A DNA stretch of 64,000 bases from Litorilituus sediminis (GCF_004295665.1 NZ_CP034759.1:1-64000); one strand, 5' to 3'. Shown: positions 15,809 to 25,432, counted from the first letter of the stretch. Made by a program: numbers and translations. The notes: a model not told the origin generated them from the letters alone.

Positions 15809-16327
15809 TTAAGGTTTTTTAGCGACTATCAGTCGGTTCAGAAAAACAGTGATAAATACTAGGCTATATAAAGCATAGACAACAATCATCCATTGCGGCA
15901 TGCTATAGCCAAGAAACTGCCAACTAATTTCACCACAATCTCCGGTCGCTTCAAATAAGAAGGGTAACCATTCATGTAATGGAGCCCAAGTAGGGAAGTT
16001 TGGCACAAGCTCACAGCTAAAAAATAGCGAGTTCGTGTTCGTTTGCATTTCTACGTGTTCTATGGCGATTAGTGCTCCCCAAATTGCCCCTGTTCCCCAA
16101 AGGGCGTAAGCAATCACACGAGTGAAAAGCATATTACTGCCAGCAGCACCAATTAAGCCGGCAAGCAAAATAGCAACAATCGCGAGTCTTTGATAAACAC
16201 ACATGATGCAAGGTGCTAAGTCCATAGCGTATTGGAAGAAAAGCGCGCAAAGTTCAAGCCCTAGTGCGCTCAAAGCAAGAAGTAGCCAAGGTTTACTTGT
16301 TGTTGTTAAGTTACTTAGAAAGTTCAT
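15809..16327 (-). CDS. dsbB: Disulfide bond formation protein B
   Basis: A 172-residue inner-membrane protein with four hydrophobic helices. It re-oxidises DsbA and passes electrons to quinones. Both redox pairs are present: Cys40-x-x-Cys43 in PCIMCVYQR, and Cys105 and Cys131 in the second periplasmic loop. The neighbourhood (Na+/H+ antiporter gene, then fadR) parallels E. coli fadR-nhaB-dsbB. It is separated from nhaD by a terminator, so it has its own promoter. Confidence 0.96.
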   Translation of the reverse strand: MNFLSNLTTTSKPWLLLALSALGLELCALFFQYAMDLAPCIMCVYQRLAIVAILLAGLIGAAGSNMLFTRVIAYALWGTGAIWGALIAIEHVEMQTNTNSLFFSCELVPNFPTWAPLHEWLPFLFEATGDCGEISWQFLGYSMPQWMIVVYALYSLVFITVFLNRLIVAKKP

Positions 16328-16357
16328 GATGATAATTCTGTCTTATTCAAGCAAATA

Positions 16358-16392
16358 TAAAAAAAGCTCCTAACCAAGTTAGAAGCTTTTTT
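16358..16392 (-). terminator. Intrinsic terminator of nhaD
   Basis: The stem AAAAAGCTcCTAAC/GTTAGaAGCTTTTT has one mismatch and a CAA loop, with A/T runs on both sides. It lies between the nhaD stop and the dsbB start. Confidence 0.75.
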
Positions 16393-16458
16393 ATATTAAC
16401 ACGCAATAAATAGACGTGAAAATTAAATCAGTTACTAGATTAAATTAAATGTAAGTAT

Positions 16459-17859
16459 TTAATTCATCAATAAATGCACATAAATACTAGCGAAGTAGCC
16501 TAAAGCGATCACTGGTGTCCATTTTAAGTGTGCGAAAAAGGTGTAATAGCCACGTGCTTGACCCATAAGCGCGACACCCGCAGCTGAGCCGATAGACAAT
16601 AAGCTACCGCCGACACCAGCAGTTAAGGTTACCAATAACCATTGCGTGTGAGACATTTCTGGTTGCATGGTTAATACGGCAAACATTACCGGAATGTTAT
16701 CTACGATAGCTGATAAGATACCTACTAAAATGTTGGCGTTGGTTGCGCCTAATTCACCGTACATAAATTCAGACACTAAACCTAAGTAGCCGATAAAGCC
16801 TAAACCGCCAACAGCTAAGATTACCCCGTAGAAGAAGAATAGGGTATCCCACTCGGCTTTTGCAATTTTATCAAATACATCAAAACCATCTTCAGTTTGT
16901 CTACCCGCTGGCACATCAGAAGTATTTAACTTGCCTTGGCCTGATTTACGAATGTAGTAGCCAAATAGTTTTAAGTAAGCAAGACCTAACATCATACCGA
17001 ATACTGGCGGTAAGTGTAGGAAGTTATGGAAAGAAACCGCAGTAATGATGGTTAAAATAAATAAACCAACGATGGTTAAACCACCGTGTTTAATTGGGGT
17101 AATCTCGCCTGACTCAGTTTTAGGTTTACCAGCTGGTAAGAAGAACTGCATAATAAAGGCTGGAATAACAAAGTTAACCACTGAAGGAATAAATAATGCG
17201 AAGAATTCAGTAAATTGAACAATACCTTTTTGCCATACCATAAGGGTTGTAATATCACCAAATGGGCTAAATGCACCACCAGCGTTAGCACCAACTACAA
17301 TATTGACACATGACATAGCGACGAACTTAGGCTCATCTTTACCTACGGCTAGTACCACGGCACACATAATTAATGCCGTTGTTAAGTTATCGGCAATTGG
17401 CGAAATAAAGAAGGCTAGAATACCTGTTATCCAAAATAGGGCTTTGTAGCTATAACCCTTTAAAACTAACACATCACGCAAGGCGTCAAATACATTTCGC
17501 TCTAAAAGGGCGTTGATATAGGTCATTGCGACAAGTAAGAAGAAGAATAGCTCGGCATATTCTAAGAAATTATGTCTGATAGCAACTTCAGCTGCATGAG
17601 GCATACCTTGAGAGCCATATATGGCGGCAATCAATATCCAAATTAAGCCAGCAGCTAATAATACCGGCTTAGATTTACGAAGGTGTAATTGCTCTTCTAA
17701 AATCACTAAGGTATAAGCAAAGACAAAAATTGCAATTGCGGTATAACCAATCCAGTGATTTGTAAGGTTAAGTGCTTGGTGCGAAGCATCAGAAGCAAAA
17801 GCCAAGCTTGGACTAAGCAGGGCTATCATTGCCAAGATTAGGTATGAAAGTGGTTTCAT
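16459..17859 (-). CDS. nhaD: Na+/H+ antiporter NhaD
   Basis: A 466-residue polytopic membrane protein of the ion transporter superfamily. The NhaD-type signature is visible in ISPIADNLTTALIMCAVVLAVG and in NIVVGANAGGAFSPFGDITTLMVW, and a second matching half occurs near the C-terminus (SAIVDNIPVMFAVL, GGSLLSIGSAAGVALMG). The start SYLILAMIALLSPSLAFA looks like a cleavable signal peptide. It should expel Na+ in exchange for H+, as suits a marine cell. It occupies the position that nhaB has in E. coli between fadR and dsbB. Confidence 0.9.
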   Translation of the reverse strand: MKPLSYLILAMIALLSPSLAFASDASHQALNLTNHWIGYTAIAIFVFAYTLVILEEQLHLRKSKPVLLAAGLIWILIAAIYGSQGMPHAAEVAIRHNFLEYAELFFFLLVAMTYINALLERNVFDALRDVLVLKGYSYKALFWITGILAFFISPIADNLTTALIMCAVVLAVGKDEPKFVAMSCVNIVVGANAGGAFSPFGDITTLMVWQKGIVQFTEFFALFIPSVVNFVIPAFIMQFFLPAGKPKTESGEITPIKHGGLTIVGLFILTIITAVSFHNFLHLPPVFGMMLGLAYLKLFGYYIRKSGQGKLNTSDVPAGRQTEDGFDVFDKIAKAEWDTLFFFYGVILAVGGLGFIGYLGLVSEFMYGELGATNANILVGILSAIVDNIPVMFAVLTMQPEMSHTQWLLVTLTAGVGGSLLSIGSAAGVALMGQARGYYTFFAHLKWTPVIALGYFASIYVHLLMN

Positions 17860-18051
17860 AATATTCTCTAATAAAGGTGTAGTTTGGGGTTGATAGTAAT
17901 TTGGGCGGGGATTCTACCAAAAATTTTACAAAATGATACAGTAAAGGCTTTGAATGCCATTATTTTTATTGATATTAGCCATGTATTTGACTTATAACAA
18001 AGAGTGATGAGCTAATCTTGTTTAATTGCGGCGTTTGCCTTCCCTTTTTTC

Positions 18052-18084
18052 TTGTACCAAACGTATCTTCTGGTACAATCAGTT
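18052..18084 (+). promoter_or_regulatory. fadR promoter with overlapping FadR-like operator
   Basis: TTGTAC (18052-18057) and TACAAT (18074-18079), 16 bases apart, form a sigma-70 promoter. TTCTGGTACAATCAGTT (18068-18084) overlaps the -10 and matches 11 of 17 positions of the FadR consensus AACTGGTCAGACCAGTT. A perfect 8-bp inverted pair TTGTACCA/TGGTACAA (18052-18059, 18071-18078) spans the promoter. The arrangement predicts repression of fadR by FadR. Confidence 0.5.
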
Positions 18085-18128
18085 GCAATTTAATTTATTC
18101 CCACTTTAACTGTAGGTAAATAGAGACA

Positions 18129-18842
18129 ATGGTCATAAAAGCTCAAAGCCCAGCTGGTTTTGCGGAACAATATATAGTTGAGTCTATCTGGAACGGTGGC
18201 TTCCCACCTGGCTCTATTTTACCAGCGGAACGAGAACTATCAGAACTGATAGGTGTTACTCGTACAACATTAAGAGAAGTTTTACAGCGTTTAGCGCGTG
18301 ATGGTTGGTTAACCATACAACACGGTAAACCAACGAAAGTGAATAACTTTTGGGAAACCTCAAGTCTTAATATTTTAGAAACCTTAGCGCAACTTGACCA
18401 AGAGGGAATTCCAGATTTAGTCGATAACTTATTGTCTGCTAGAACAAATATCAGCGCTATTTATATTCGCGGTGCCTTAAAGAATAACCCTGAGAAAGCG
18501 ATAGCGTTATTGCAAGCCTATGTTGATGTTGAAGATACGGGTGAAGCCTTTGCTGAATTTGATTATCAATTAAATAAAGAACTCGTTGTTGCTTCAGGTA
18601 ATTCAATTTACTTGCTTATTTTGAACGGCTTTAGAGGTTTATACTCACGTATTGGTAGTTTGTACTTTACTCATCCTAAAGGGCGTGAGATTTCACGTGA
18701 CTATTACCAAACTTTAATAGAACTAGCGAAAGCAAATCGTTTTGATGAGTCTGTACTCGCCGTTCGTAAATACGGTGTTGAGTCAGGGAAGCTCTGGTTA
18801 GACTTAAAAGACGATGTATTTAAAGAATTATCTGAAGACTAA
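18129..18842 (+). CDS. fadR: Fatty-acid metabolism regulator FadR
   Basis: A GntR-family protein of 237 residues (E. coli FadR has 239). The N-terminal winged helix ([44 protein letters not shown]) is followed by the all-helical acyl-CoA-binding domain (~75-230). It represses fatty-acid degradation and activates unsaturated fatty-acid synthesis until released by long-chain acyl-CoA. It is divergent from nhaD and convergent with spoVR, the same neighbours as in E. coli except that NhaD replaces NhaB. Its terminator overlaps the end of the convergent spoVR gene. Confidence 0.96.
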   Translation: MVIKAQSPAGFAEQYIVESIWNGGFPPGSILPAERELSELIGVTRTTLREVLQRLARDGWLTIQHGKPTKVNNFWETSSLNILETLAQLDQEGIPDLVDNLLSARTNISAIYIRGALKNNPEKAIALLQAYVDVEDTGEAFAEFDYQLNKELVVASGNSIYLLILNGFRGLYSRIGSLYFTHPKGREISRDYYQTLIELAKANRFDESVLAVRKYGVESGKLWLDLKDDVFKELSED

Positions 18843-18864
18843 TACTCAATAACTCTATAAATAT

Positions 18865-18903
18865 AAAAGGTGATGACGCTATGCGTCATCACCTTTTGTT
18901 TTT
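18865..18903. terminator. Terminator of fadR overlapping the 3' end of spoVR
   Basis: A perfect 15-bp stem AAAAGGTGATGACGC/GCGTCATCACCTTTT with a 3-base loop, followed by a T-rich run on the plus strand. On the minus strand most of the hairpin encodes the last residues (KGDDA) and stop codon of the SpoVR-family protein. Confidence 0.85.
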
Positions 18904-20495
18904 TCTGGGCACTGGGCAATGATTTCATCTTCACCTTGTTCGTCCTCTTGTACAATTTTGACATCAAATTGCCACAAATAATGAAGGTGTTTTAATACTT
19001 CATCTTTAGAGTCACCTAAGGCAATACCATTATGTGGCGTGTACCTTAGCGTAAGTGCTCTGTCGCCTTCAATATTGGCATCAATAATTTGAATGTTCAC
19101 TTCCAAGTTACTTAAGTTATATTGATTCGCTAAGTTTTGGCGAACTTTTCTATAGCCGGAATCATTGTGAATGGCACCAATTTCAACATAGTTGTTTTCA
19201 CTGTCATCATGGATATGAAAAAGCTTAAAGTCACGGATCAGTTTTGGCGATAAATACTGACTAATAAAACTCTCATCTTTAAAGTTTTCCATGGCAAAGT
19301 GGAGCGTTTCTAGCCAATCACTATCAGCTATTTCAGGAAAGTACTCTTTATCTTCCTCTGTTGGGTTTTCACAAATACGCCTAATATCCATAAACATGTT
19401 AAAGCCAAGCGCGTAAGGGTTAATACCCGAATAATACTTGCTATTATATTCAGGTTGCGCGACAACATTGGTATGACTGTGTAAAAACTCAATCATAAAT
19501 TTGTCTGTTACTAAGCCTTCATCGTATAAGTGATTCAAAATAGTGTAGTGCCAAAAACAAGCCCAGCCTTCATTCATTACTTGTGTTTGCTTTTGCGGAT
19601 AGAAATATTGGGATATCTTCCTAACAATTCGAACAACCTCCCTTTGCCAAGGCTTTAATAGAGGTGCGTTTTTCTCTATAAAATAGAGAATATTTTCTTG
19701 TGGCTCTGAAGGGAATTTATACTTTTGCTCTTTTGCTGTTTTTTTACTTTTTGGCACGGTACGCCATAGAGCATTGACTTGTGATTGCAGGTACTCTTCA
19801 CGTTCTTTTTGTCTTTTTAATTCTTCATCAAGTGATATTTTTTGTGGTCTTTTATATCGATCAACACCGTGATTCATTAAGGCATGACAAGCATCTAAGG
19901 TTGCTTCCACTTCACTAATACCATATTTTTGTTCGCAATCAGCAATATAGTTTTTAGCGAATAAAAGGTAGTCGATAATTGAACTTGCATCCGTCCAAGA
20001 TTTAAATAGGTAATTTCCTTTAAAGAATGAGTTGTGACCATAGCAAGCATGCGCCATAACTAAGGCTTGCATTGTCATGGTGTTCTCTTCCATTAAATAA
20101 GATATGCAAGGACTTGAATTAATAACAATTTCATAAGCAAGCCCCATTTGACCACGTTTGTAGTTTTGTTCAGTTTGAATAAATTTTTTGCCAAATGTCC
20201 AATGACTGTAACCTATTGGCATTCCAACACTGGCATAAGCATCCATCATTTGCTCTGCGGTTATTACCTCGATTTGGTTGGTGTAAGTATCTAATTTGTA
20301 ATGTTTAGCAACGCGAGCAATTTCAGTTTGATATTGTTCTAACAGTTCAAAAGTCCAGTCTGAGCTATCATCAAGTGCGGTTTTGCTTTTATTGGGGGCA
20401 TTATCTTTCTGGCTCTGTAATTTAGACTTTTTTTTGCTTGATGCGTCTTGTGAATTTTGCGCTTGCTGTTGTTCTGTTTTTGCAATAACCATCAT
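18879..20495 (-). CDS. ycgB: SpoVR-family protein YcgB
   Basis: A 538-residue member of the SpoVR family. It follows E. coli YcgB closely from WTFELLEQYQTEIARVAKHY onward (IEVITAEQMMDAYASVGMP; MEENTMTMQALVMAHACYGH; PQKQTQVMNEGWACFWHYTIL). The biochemical role is unknown; the family is linked to stationary-phase and stress physiology and is almost always encoded with PrkA and YeaH. The N-terminus has a ~45-residue Gln/Lys/Ser-rich extension. It is the third gene of the prkA-yeaH-ycgB operon; its ATG lies 14 bases after yeaH ends, with an AAGGTG ribosome site. Confidence 0.94.
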   Translation of the reverse strand: MMVIAKTEQQQAQNSQDASSKKKSKLQSQKDNAPNKSKTALDDSSDWTFELLEQYQTEIARVAKHYKLDTYTNQIEVITAEQMMDAYASVGMPIGYSHWTFGKKFIQTEQNYKRGQMGLAYEIVINSSPCISYLMEENTMTMQALVMAHACYGHNSFFKGNYLFKSWTDASSIIDYLLFAKNYIADCEQKYGISEVEATLDACHALMNHGVDRYKRPQKISLDEELKRQKEREEYLQSQVNALWRTVPKSKKTAKEQKYKFPSEPQENILYFIEKNAPLLKPWQREVVRIVRKISQYFYPQKQTQVMNEGWACFWHYTILNHLYDEGLVTDKFMIEFLHSHTNVVAQPEYNSKYYSGINPYALGFNMFMDIRRICENPTEEDKEYFPEIADSDWLETLHFAMENFKDESFISQYLSPKLIRDFKLFHIHDDSENNYVEIGAIHNDSGYRKVRQNLANQYNLSNLEVNIQIIDANIEGDRALTLRYTPHNGIALGDSKDEVLKHLHYLWQFDVKIVQEDEQGEDEIIAQCPEKTKGDDA

Positions 20496-20509
20496 TTCAC
20501 CTTTTCCTA

Positions 20510-21787
20510 TTAAGCTGCGTTTTGAGTATTTTTCTTAAACAGCTCTCTAAATACCGGATAAATATCAGCAACAGACTTGATGTGCTGCATAGCAAAGTTA
20601 GGGTTACTATGAGCAACTTGTTGATAGTGTTGCCATAAGGTTTGGTGTGCTCTTTGGGTTATTTCGATATAACTAAAGTAGCGAGTTTTAGGTAAAATTT
20701 GTGTTTCTAATAATGATTTACAGCGTGGGGAGTCATCTGCCCAGTTATCGCCATCAGAGGCTTGTGCGCCATAAATGTTCCATTGGTTATCATTATAACG
20801 TTCATTGATGATTTGGTTCATTAAATCCAGCGCACTTGAAGCGATAGTGCCACCCGTTTCTTGAGAGTAGAAAAACTCATGTTCATCGACTTCTTTTGCT
20901 TGGGTGTGATGTCTGATATATACCACATCGATGTTTTTATAAGTACGGCTTAAAAATAGGTATAGCAAAATATAAAAACGTTTCGCCATTTCTTTGGTGG
21001 CTTGATCCATAGAGCCTGAAACATCCATCAAGCAAAACATTACCGCTTTTGATGTTGGTACAGCTTGTTTGGCGTAATTTCTAAAGCGTAAATCAAAGGT
21101 GTCAATAAAGGGAACTTTGGCAATTTTTTCTTTTAACGCTTGAATATCATTGCTAAGTTCACGCTCTTCTTGAATGTGGTCGTGCTTATCATCTGTAAGT
21201 GCGGATAATTTTTGCTCTAATTCTTTAAGTTGCTTACGTTTACTTGAGGTCATGGCAATTCTGCGCGCAATCGAGCCTTGTAAAGATTTAACAATATCAA
21301 TATTAGCAGGTACACCTTCAGCGCAATAACCCGAGCGAACAGTTTTGTACTCAATTAATTTATCGAGTTGATTTTTTTCAAGGTTAGGTAGCTCTAAGTC
21401 TTCAAATAGTAAATTTAAATATTCATCTTTTGAAATCGAAAAGGTAAAGTCATCTTCTCCTTCACCTGAGTCGCTTGCATCACCTTGGCCACTGCCTTGT
21501 CCACCTTGCTTAGGAGGGCGTGGTATTTTATCTCCTGGACTGAATTGATCATTTCCTGGGTGAACTCTGTCTCTAATTCCGCCACTACCTTGGTGAAAAA
21601 CGGGCTCAGATAAATCTCGTTTTGGAATAACAATATTCTCGCCAGACTCAATATCTGTCACCCCGCGTTGATTTATCGCGTCGGAAACAGATTTTTTTAT
21701 CTGGTTTTTATAGCGCCTTAAGAAGCGCTGACGATTAACAGTGCTTTTATTTTTACTGTTAAGTCGTCTGTCTATAAAGTTAGCCAT
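20510..21787 (-). CDS. yeaH: DUF444/YeaH-family protein with von Willebrand-type fold
   Basis: A 425-residue cytoplasmic protein of the YeaH/YhbH family. I chose the start at 21787 ([16 protein letters not shown]) because it matches the family N-terminus and has AGGAGA before it; the longer frame starting at 21820 is unlikely. The N-terminal half is basic, with a Gly/Asp-rich linker. The C-terminal half contains LMDVSGSMD, the DxSxS metal-ion-dependent adhesion motif of vWA domains. It lies between prkA and ycgB. The vWA fold suggests a scaffold role with the kinase, but function is not established. Confidence 0.93.
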   Translation of the reverse strand: MANFIDRRLNSKNKSTVNRQRFLRRYKNQIKKSVSDAINQRGVTDIESGENIVIPKRDLSEPVFHQGSGGIRDRVHPGNDQFSPGDKIPRPPKQGGQGSGQGDASDSGEGEDDFTFSISKDEYLNLLFEDLELPNLEKNQLDKLIEYKTVRSGYCAEGVPANIDIVKSLQGSIARRIAMTSSKRKQLKELEQKLSALTDDKHDHIQEERELSNDIQALKEKIAKVPFIDTFDLRFRNYAKQAVPTSKAVMFCLMDVSGSMDQATKEMAKRFYILLYLFLSRTYKNIDVVYIRHHTQAKEVDEHEFFYSQETGGTIASSALDLMNQIINERYNDNQWNIYGAQASDGDNWADDSPRCKSLLETQILPKTRYFSYIEITQRAHQTLWQHYQQVAHSNPNFAMQHIKSVADIYPVFRELFKKNTQNAA

Positions 21788-21884
21788 AACTTCTCCTTTC
21801 TCTTTTGTTACTCCATACATTTGCTTAATGTGAATGCATGGAGCTCAGCTGAATTTGCTTGTTACAAGCAATAAAGAGAACAGC

Positions 21885-23819
21885 TTAAGAAGACTTTCTC
21901 ACACGTAAGTACCATTCTGACAGTAATCTCACTTGTTTTTGTGTATAACCTTTGCTCATCATACGCTCAACAAAATCATCGTGTTTTTGTTGATCATCTG
22001 CTGAGGTTTTTGCGTTAAATGAAATAACAGGTAATAAGTCTTCCGTGTTAGAGAACATTTTCTTCTCAATAACAGTGCGAAGTTTTTCATAGCTAGTCCA
22101 TGCTGGATTTTTACCGTTATTATTTGCTTTAGCACGTAGAACAAAGTTGACTATTTCATTACGGAAATCTTTCGGGTTACTAATGCCTGCGGGCTTCTCA
22201 ATTTTTTCTAACTCATCGTTTAATGACTGACGGTCAAATAATTGACCTGTTTCAGCGTCACGATACTCTTGATCTTGAATCCAAAAATCAGCATACGTAA
22301 CATAACGATCAAAGATATTTTGGCCATATTCAGAGTACGACTCTAAATAAGCGGTTTGAATTTCTTTACCTATAAATTCAATGTATTGTGGTGTTAAGTA
22401 TCCTTTAATGAACTCTAAATAGCGCTCTGTGGTTTCTTTAGGTAATTGTTCACGCTCAACTTGTTGCTCAAGTACATAGAATAAATGCACTGGGTTAGCT
22501 GCCACTTCTGAGCTATCAAAGTTAAATACGCGTGATAGAATTTTAAAGGCAAAGCGAGTTGATAAACCTGACATGCCTTCATCAATACCGGCATAGTCTT
22601 TATATTCTTGGTAAGATTTTGCTTTCGGGTCAGTATCTTTTAATGTTTCACCATCATAGACACGCATTTTTGAATAAATACTTGAGTTATCAGGCTCTTT
22701 TAAACGAGATAGTACCGAAAATTGCGCTAAGGTCTCTAAGGTATCTGGCGCGCACTGTGCAGTTTTTAATTCACTGTGCTCGATAAGTTTTTTATAAATA
22801 TTAACTTCTTCAGAAACACGCATACAATAAGGCACTTTGACGATATAAACCCTATCTAAAAAGGCTTCATTGTTCTTATTGTTTCTGAAAGTTTGCCACT
22901 CTGATTCATTTGAGTGAGCCAACAATACACCATTAAATGGCAATGCTGACAAACCTTCGGTGGGGTTGTAGTTACCTTCTTGGGTTGCCGTTAATAATGG
23001 GTGTAGCACTTTAATTGGCGCTTTAAACATTTCAACAAACTCCATCAAACCTTGGTTAGCTCGACAAAGTGCACCCGAGTAACTATAAGCATCAGCATCA
23101 TTTTGCGCGAAGTGCTCAAGCTGTCTAATGTCTACCTTACCCACTAATGCTGAGATGTCCTGATTGTTATCATCACCTGGCTCTGTTTTAGCAATAGCAA
23201 TCTGATCTAAAATGGAAGGGTACACCTTAACAACTTTAAACTGGGCAATATCCCCTTTAAACTCATGTAAGCGTTTAGCTGCCCAAGGTGAAATAATGGT
23301 ATTTAAATAGCGAGCAGGGATGTTGTATTCATCTTTTAAAATCTTACCGTCTGAATGAGCATCAAACAGGCAGAAGGGATGATCATTGACAGGGCTTCGC
23401 TCTCCGTTTGCACTGAGAACGTAAATGGGCTCTTGCTGCATTAATGCTTTAAGTTTTTCTGCCAGTGATGATTTACCACCACCAACAGGGCCTAGTAAGT
23501 AGAGAATTTGCTTTTGTTCCTCTAAGCCTTGCGAGGCGTGCTTTAAATAGGAAACAATTTGTTCAATGGCTTCTTCCATACCGTAAAAGTCTTCAAAGGC
23601 TGGGTAGCGATGAATTACCCGGTTGGAAAATATCCGACTTAATCTAGGATCAGTTGCCGTATCGACAATTTCTGGCTCACCAATGGCAGCGAGTAGCCGC
23701 TCAGAGGCACTTGCATAGGCAAGCTTATTTTCTTTACAGATAGTTAAGAACTCTTGCAAGCTAAACTCTTCTTGTTGAGCTTGTTCATAACGTGCTTGAT
23801 AATGTTGAAAAATACTCAT
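21885..23819 (-). CDS. yeaG: PrkA-type serine protein kinase YeaG
   Basis: A protein of 644 residues. The N-terminal half is an AAA-like domain with Walker A GPVGGGKSS (~110-118), and the C-terminal half is the PrkA kinase-like domain. The start at 23819 (MSIFQHYQARYEQ) has a strong GGAGGT ribosome site; an upstream in-frame ATG at 23831 is less likely. YeaG in E. coli is a stress and nitrogen-starvation protein with reported serine kinase activity. It is the first gene of the yeaG-yeaH-ycgB operon. Confidence 0.94.
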   Translation of the reverse strand: MSIFQHYQARYEQAQQEEFSLQEFLTICKENKLAYASASERLLAAIGEPEIVDTATDPRLSRIFSNRVIHRYPAFEDFYGMEEAIEQIVSYLKHASQGLEEQKQILYLLGPVGGGKSSLAEKLKALMQQEPIYVLSANGERSPVNDHPFCLFDAHSDGKILKDEYNIPARYLNTIISPWAAKRLHEFKGDIAQFKVVKVYPSILDQIAIAKTEPGDDNNQDISALVGKVDIRQLEHFAQNDADAYSYSGALCRANQGLMEFVEMFKAPIKVLHPLLTATQEGNYNPTEGLSALPFNGVLLAHSNESEWQTFRNNKNNEAFLDRVYIVKVPYCMRVSEEVNIYKKLIEHSELKTAQCAPDTLETLAQFSVLSRLKEPDNSSIYSKMRVYDGETLKDTDPKAKSYQEYKDYAGIDEGMSGLSTRFAFKILSRVFNFDSSEVAANPVHLFYVLEQQVEREQLPKETTERYLEFIKGYLTPQYIEFIGKEIQTAYLESYSEYGQNIFDRYVTYADFWIQDQEYRDAETGQLFDRQSLNDELEKIEKPAGISNPKDFRNEIVNFVLRAKANNNGKNPAWTSYEKLRTVIEKKMFSNTEDLLPVISFNAKTSADDQQKHDDFVERMMSKGYTQKQVRLLSEWYLRVRKSS

Positions 23820-24194
23820 AACTACCTCCAAAAAGAGTGGCTAAAATTTTTATTAAAATAATCCACTCAACTTAGTTCGAAAAATTAAGGTTAGAAGATT
23901 AAGTCAAGATAACTTCAGCAGTGCCTATTTACACAAAGCAAAAAATGTACCTGCTATATTTTAAGATTAGTTGCTTTAATTGATTTTGCTAATAAAAATT
24001 AGTAATTAATTTGTAAATTTTTAGAAAAAAACACTGAAGATCAATTGATTAATTATTAGCAGGTCTTTTAAGGTAGAAAATTACTGAAATGTAATGGTAG
24101 AAATAAAAAAGCGTAACTATCGTTAAATGGATTGTTACGCAAATTTGATTATGGCTTTAATAAGGTAAAAGCCAGTTAACGATTAGTTGAGTTG
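23820..24194. other. Intergenic region upstream of the yeaG operon
   Basis: A stretch of 375 bp of very AT-rich DNA with no credible gene. It should hold the yeaG promoter. The only clear structure is the sodB terminator at its far end (24105-24140). I could not identify a convincing sigma-70, sigma-54 or RpoS element. Confidence 0.5.
24105..24140 (-). terminator. Intrinsic terminator of sodB
   Basis: The stem GCGTAAC/GTTACGC has a 16-base loop and six Ts on the minus strand. It begins about 55 bases after the sodB stop codon. Confidence 0.7.
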
Positions 24195-24776
24195 TTAGGC
24201 AAAGTTTTCTGCGGCAAAATCCCAGTTTGCCAATTGCCAGAAACCATTTAAGTAATCAGGGCGTACATTGCGATAGTCAATGTAATAAGCATGCTCCCAT
24301 AAATCTACCGTTAATAGTGGTGTTACACCCTCGTCAGTTAATGGGGTAGCAGCATTTGAAGTATTAACAATAGCAAGGCTGCCGTCTTGGTTTTTAACTA
24401 ACCAAGTCCAGCTTGAGCCAAAGTTGTTAATGGCGCTGTCGGTAAATTTAGCTTTAAATTCATCAAAGCTACCAAAACTTGCGTTAATGGCAGCAAGTAA
24501 ATCACCTGTTGGTTCGCCACCACCTGTAGGGCTTAAGCTGTGCCAATAGAAGGTGTGATTCCAAATTTGTGCTGCGTTGTTAAACACACCACCAGATGAT
24601 GTTTTAACTATGTCTTCTAAGCTTTTACCTGCAAATTCAGTACCTTCAATTAAGCCGTTTAATTTAACAACATAGGTGTTGTGATGTTTACCATAGTGAA
24701 ACGATAAAGTTTCAGCAGAAATATGTGGCTCTAGCGCATCTTGTTCGTATGGTAATGATGGTAGTTCGATTGACAT
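24195..24776 (-). CDS. sodB: Superoxide dismutase (Fe type)
   Basis: A 193-residue dismutase converting superoxide to O2 and H2O2 in the cytoplasm. The metal ligands are in [21 protein letters not shown] and [11 protein letters not shown] (two His, then Asp and His). Iron specificity is inferred from [11 protein letters not shown] and from the length. It is divergent from the glutaredoxin gene grxD, a neighbourhood also seen in E. coli, and forms an oxidative-stress and iron block with grxD and the peroxiredoxin. Confidence 0.96.
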   Translation of the reverse strand: MSIELPSLPYEQDALEPHISAETLSFHYGKHHNTYVVKLNGLIEGTEFAGKSLEDIVKTSSGGVFNNAAQIWNHTFYWHSLSPTGGGEPTGDLLAAINASFGSFDEFKAKFTDSAINNFGSSWTWLVKNQDGSLAIVNTSNAATPLTDEGVTPLLTVDLWEHAYYIDYRNVRPDYLNGFWQLANWDFAAENFA

Positions 24777-24861
24777 CTTGCTCTCCTAACTAGGTTATTG
24801 TTTTAGCTATCCGGTTAAAATAGATAGTGTGTTTTTGTTTAATCTTGAGTAAAATACTCGG

Positions 24862-24880
24862 GTATTATCATTATATAGGG
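24862..24880 (-). promoter_or_regulatory. Possible sodB promoter with Fur-like sequence
   Basis: On the minus strand the segment reads TATATAATGATAATACC. It contains a perfect -10 (TATAAT) and matches the first half of the Fur consensus GATAATGATAATCATTATC at 11 of 12 positions. The second half is poor and a -35 is not clear, so iron control is only a possibility. Confidence 0.3.
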
Positions 24881-25043
24881 TTTTGTTAGTTAACTATCAA
24901 GTACTAAGCATAAATTCTAGCAGTAAAATTTTTATATACCATTTGCCAATTATCTATAACTTAGCTTTATTGGTAATTTGGTGTTGAAAAGCATAACTTT
25001 GCCACCATACTCATGGCATTGAATATAAATTATAGAGGTTATC

Positions 25044-25373
25044 ATGGATACAATTGAACGCATTAAACAACAAATTAGCGAGAACCCAGTGTTGTTATAT
25101 ATGAAGGGCTCACCTAAGTTACCAAGCTGTGGCTTTTCATCACAAGCATCTCAAGCGCTAATTTCGTGTAATGAAAAGTTCGCTTATGTAGATATTTTAC
25201 AAAATCCTGATATTCGTGCTGAGTTACCTAAGTATGCCGATTGGCCAACATTCCCACAATTATGGGTAGAAGGCGAGTTAATTGGTGGTTGTGACATTAT
25301 TTTAGAAATGTTTCAACAAGGTGAATTACAGCCATTAGTTACTGCAGCAGCGCAAAAGGCTGATGCGGAATAA
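25044..25373 (+). CDS. grxD: Monothiol glutaredoxin (Grx4 type)
   Basis: A 109-residue CGFS-type glutaredoxin with CGFS at residues 29-32. Such proteins bind a glutathione-coordinated 2Fe-2S cluster and help deliver it to client proteins. WPTFPQLWVEGELIGGCDI is the glutathione-binding part of the fold. It is divergent from sodB and upstream of the peroxiredoxin gene, from which it is separated by 118 bp containing an inverted repeat. Confidence 0.96.
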   Translation: MDTIERIKQQISENPVLLYMKGSPKLPSCGFSSQASQALISCNEKFAYVDILQNPDIRAELPKYADWPTFPQLWVEGELIGGCDIILEMFQQGELQPLVTAAAQKADAE

Positions 25374-25402
25374 AAAAGATTAGATAATTCATTGAATTTT
25401 CA

Positions 25403-25432
25403 TAATCTGACACAATACTTATTATCAGATTA
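25403..25432. repeat. Inverted repeat between grxD and the peroxiredoxin gene
   Basis: TAATCTGA and TCAGATTA form perfect 8-bp arms with a 14-base spacer. No T-run follows, so an operator for the peroxiredoxin gene is as likely as a transcript hairpin. It does not fit the OxyR consensus. Confidence 0.5.
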
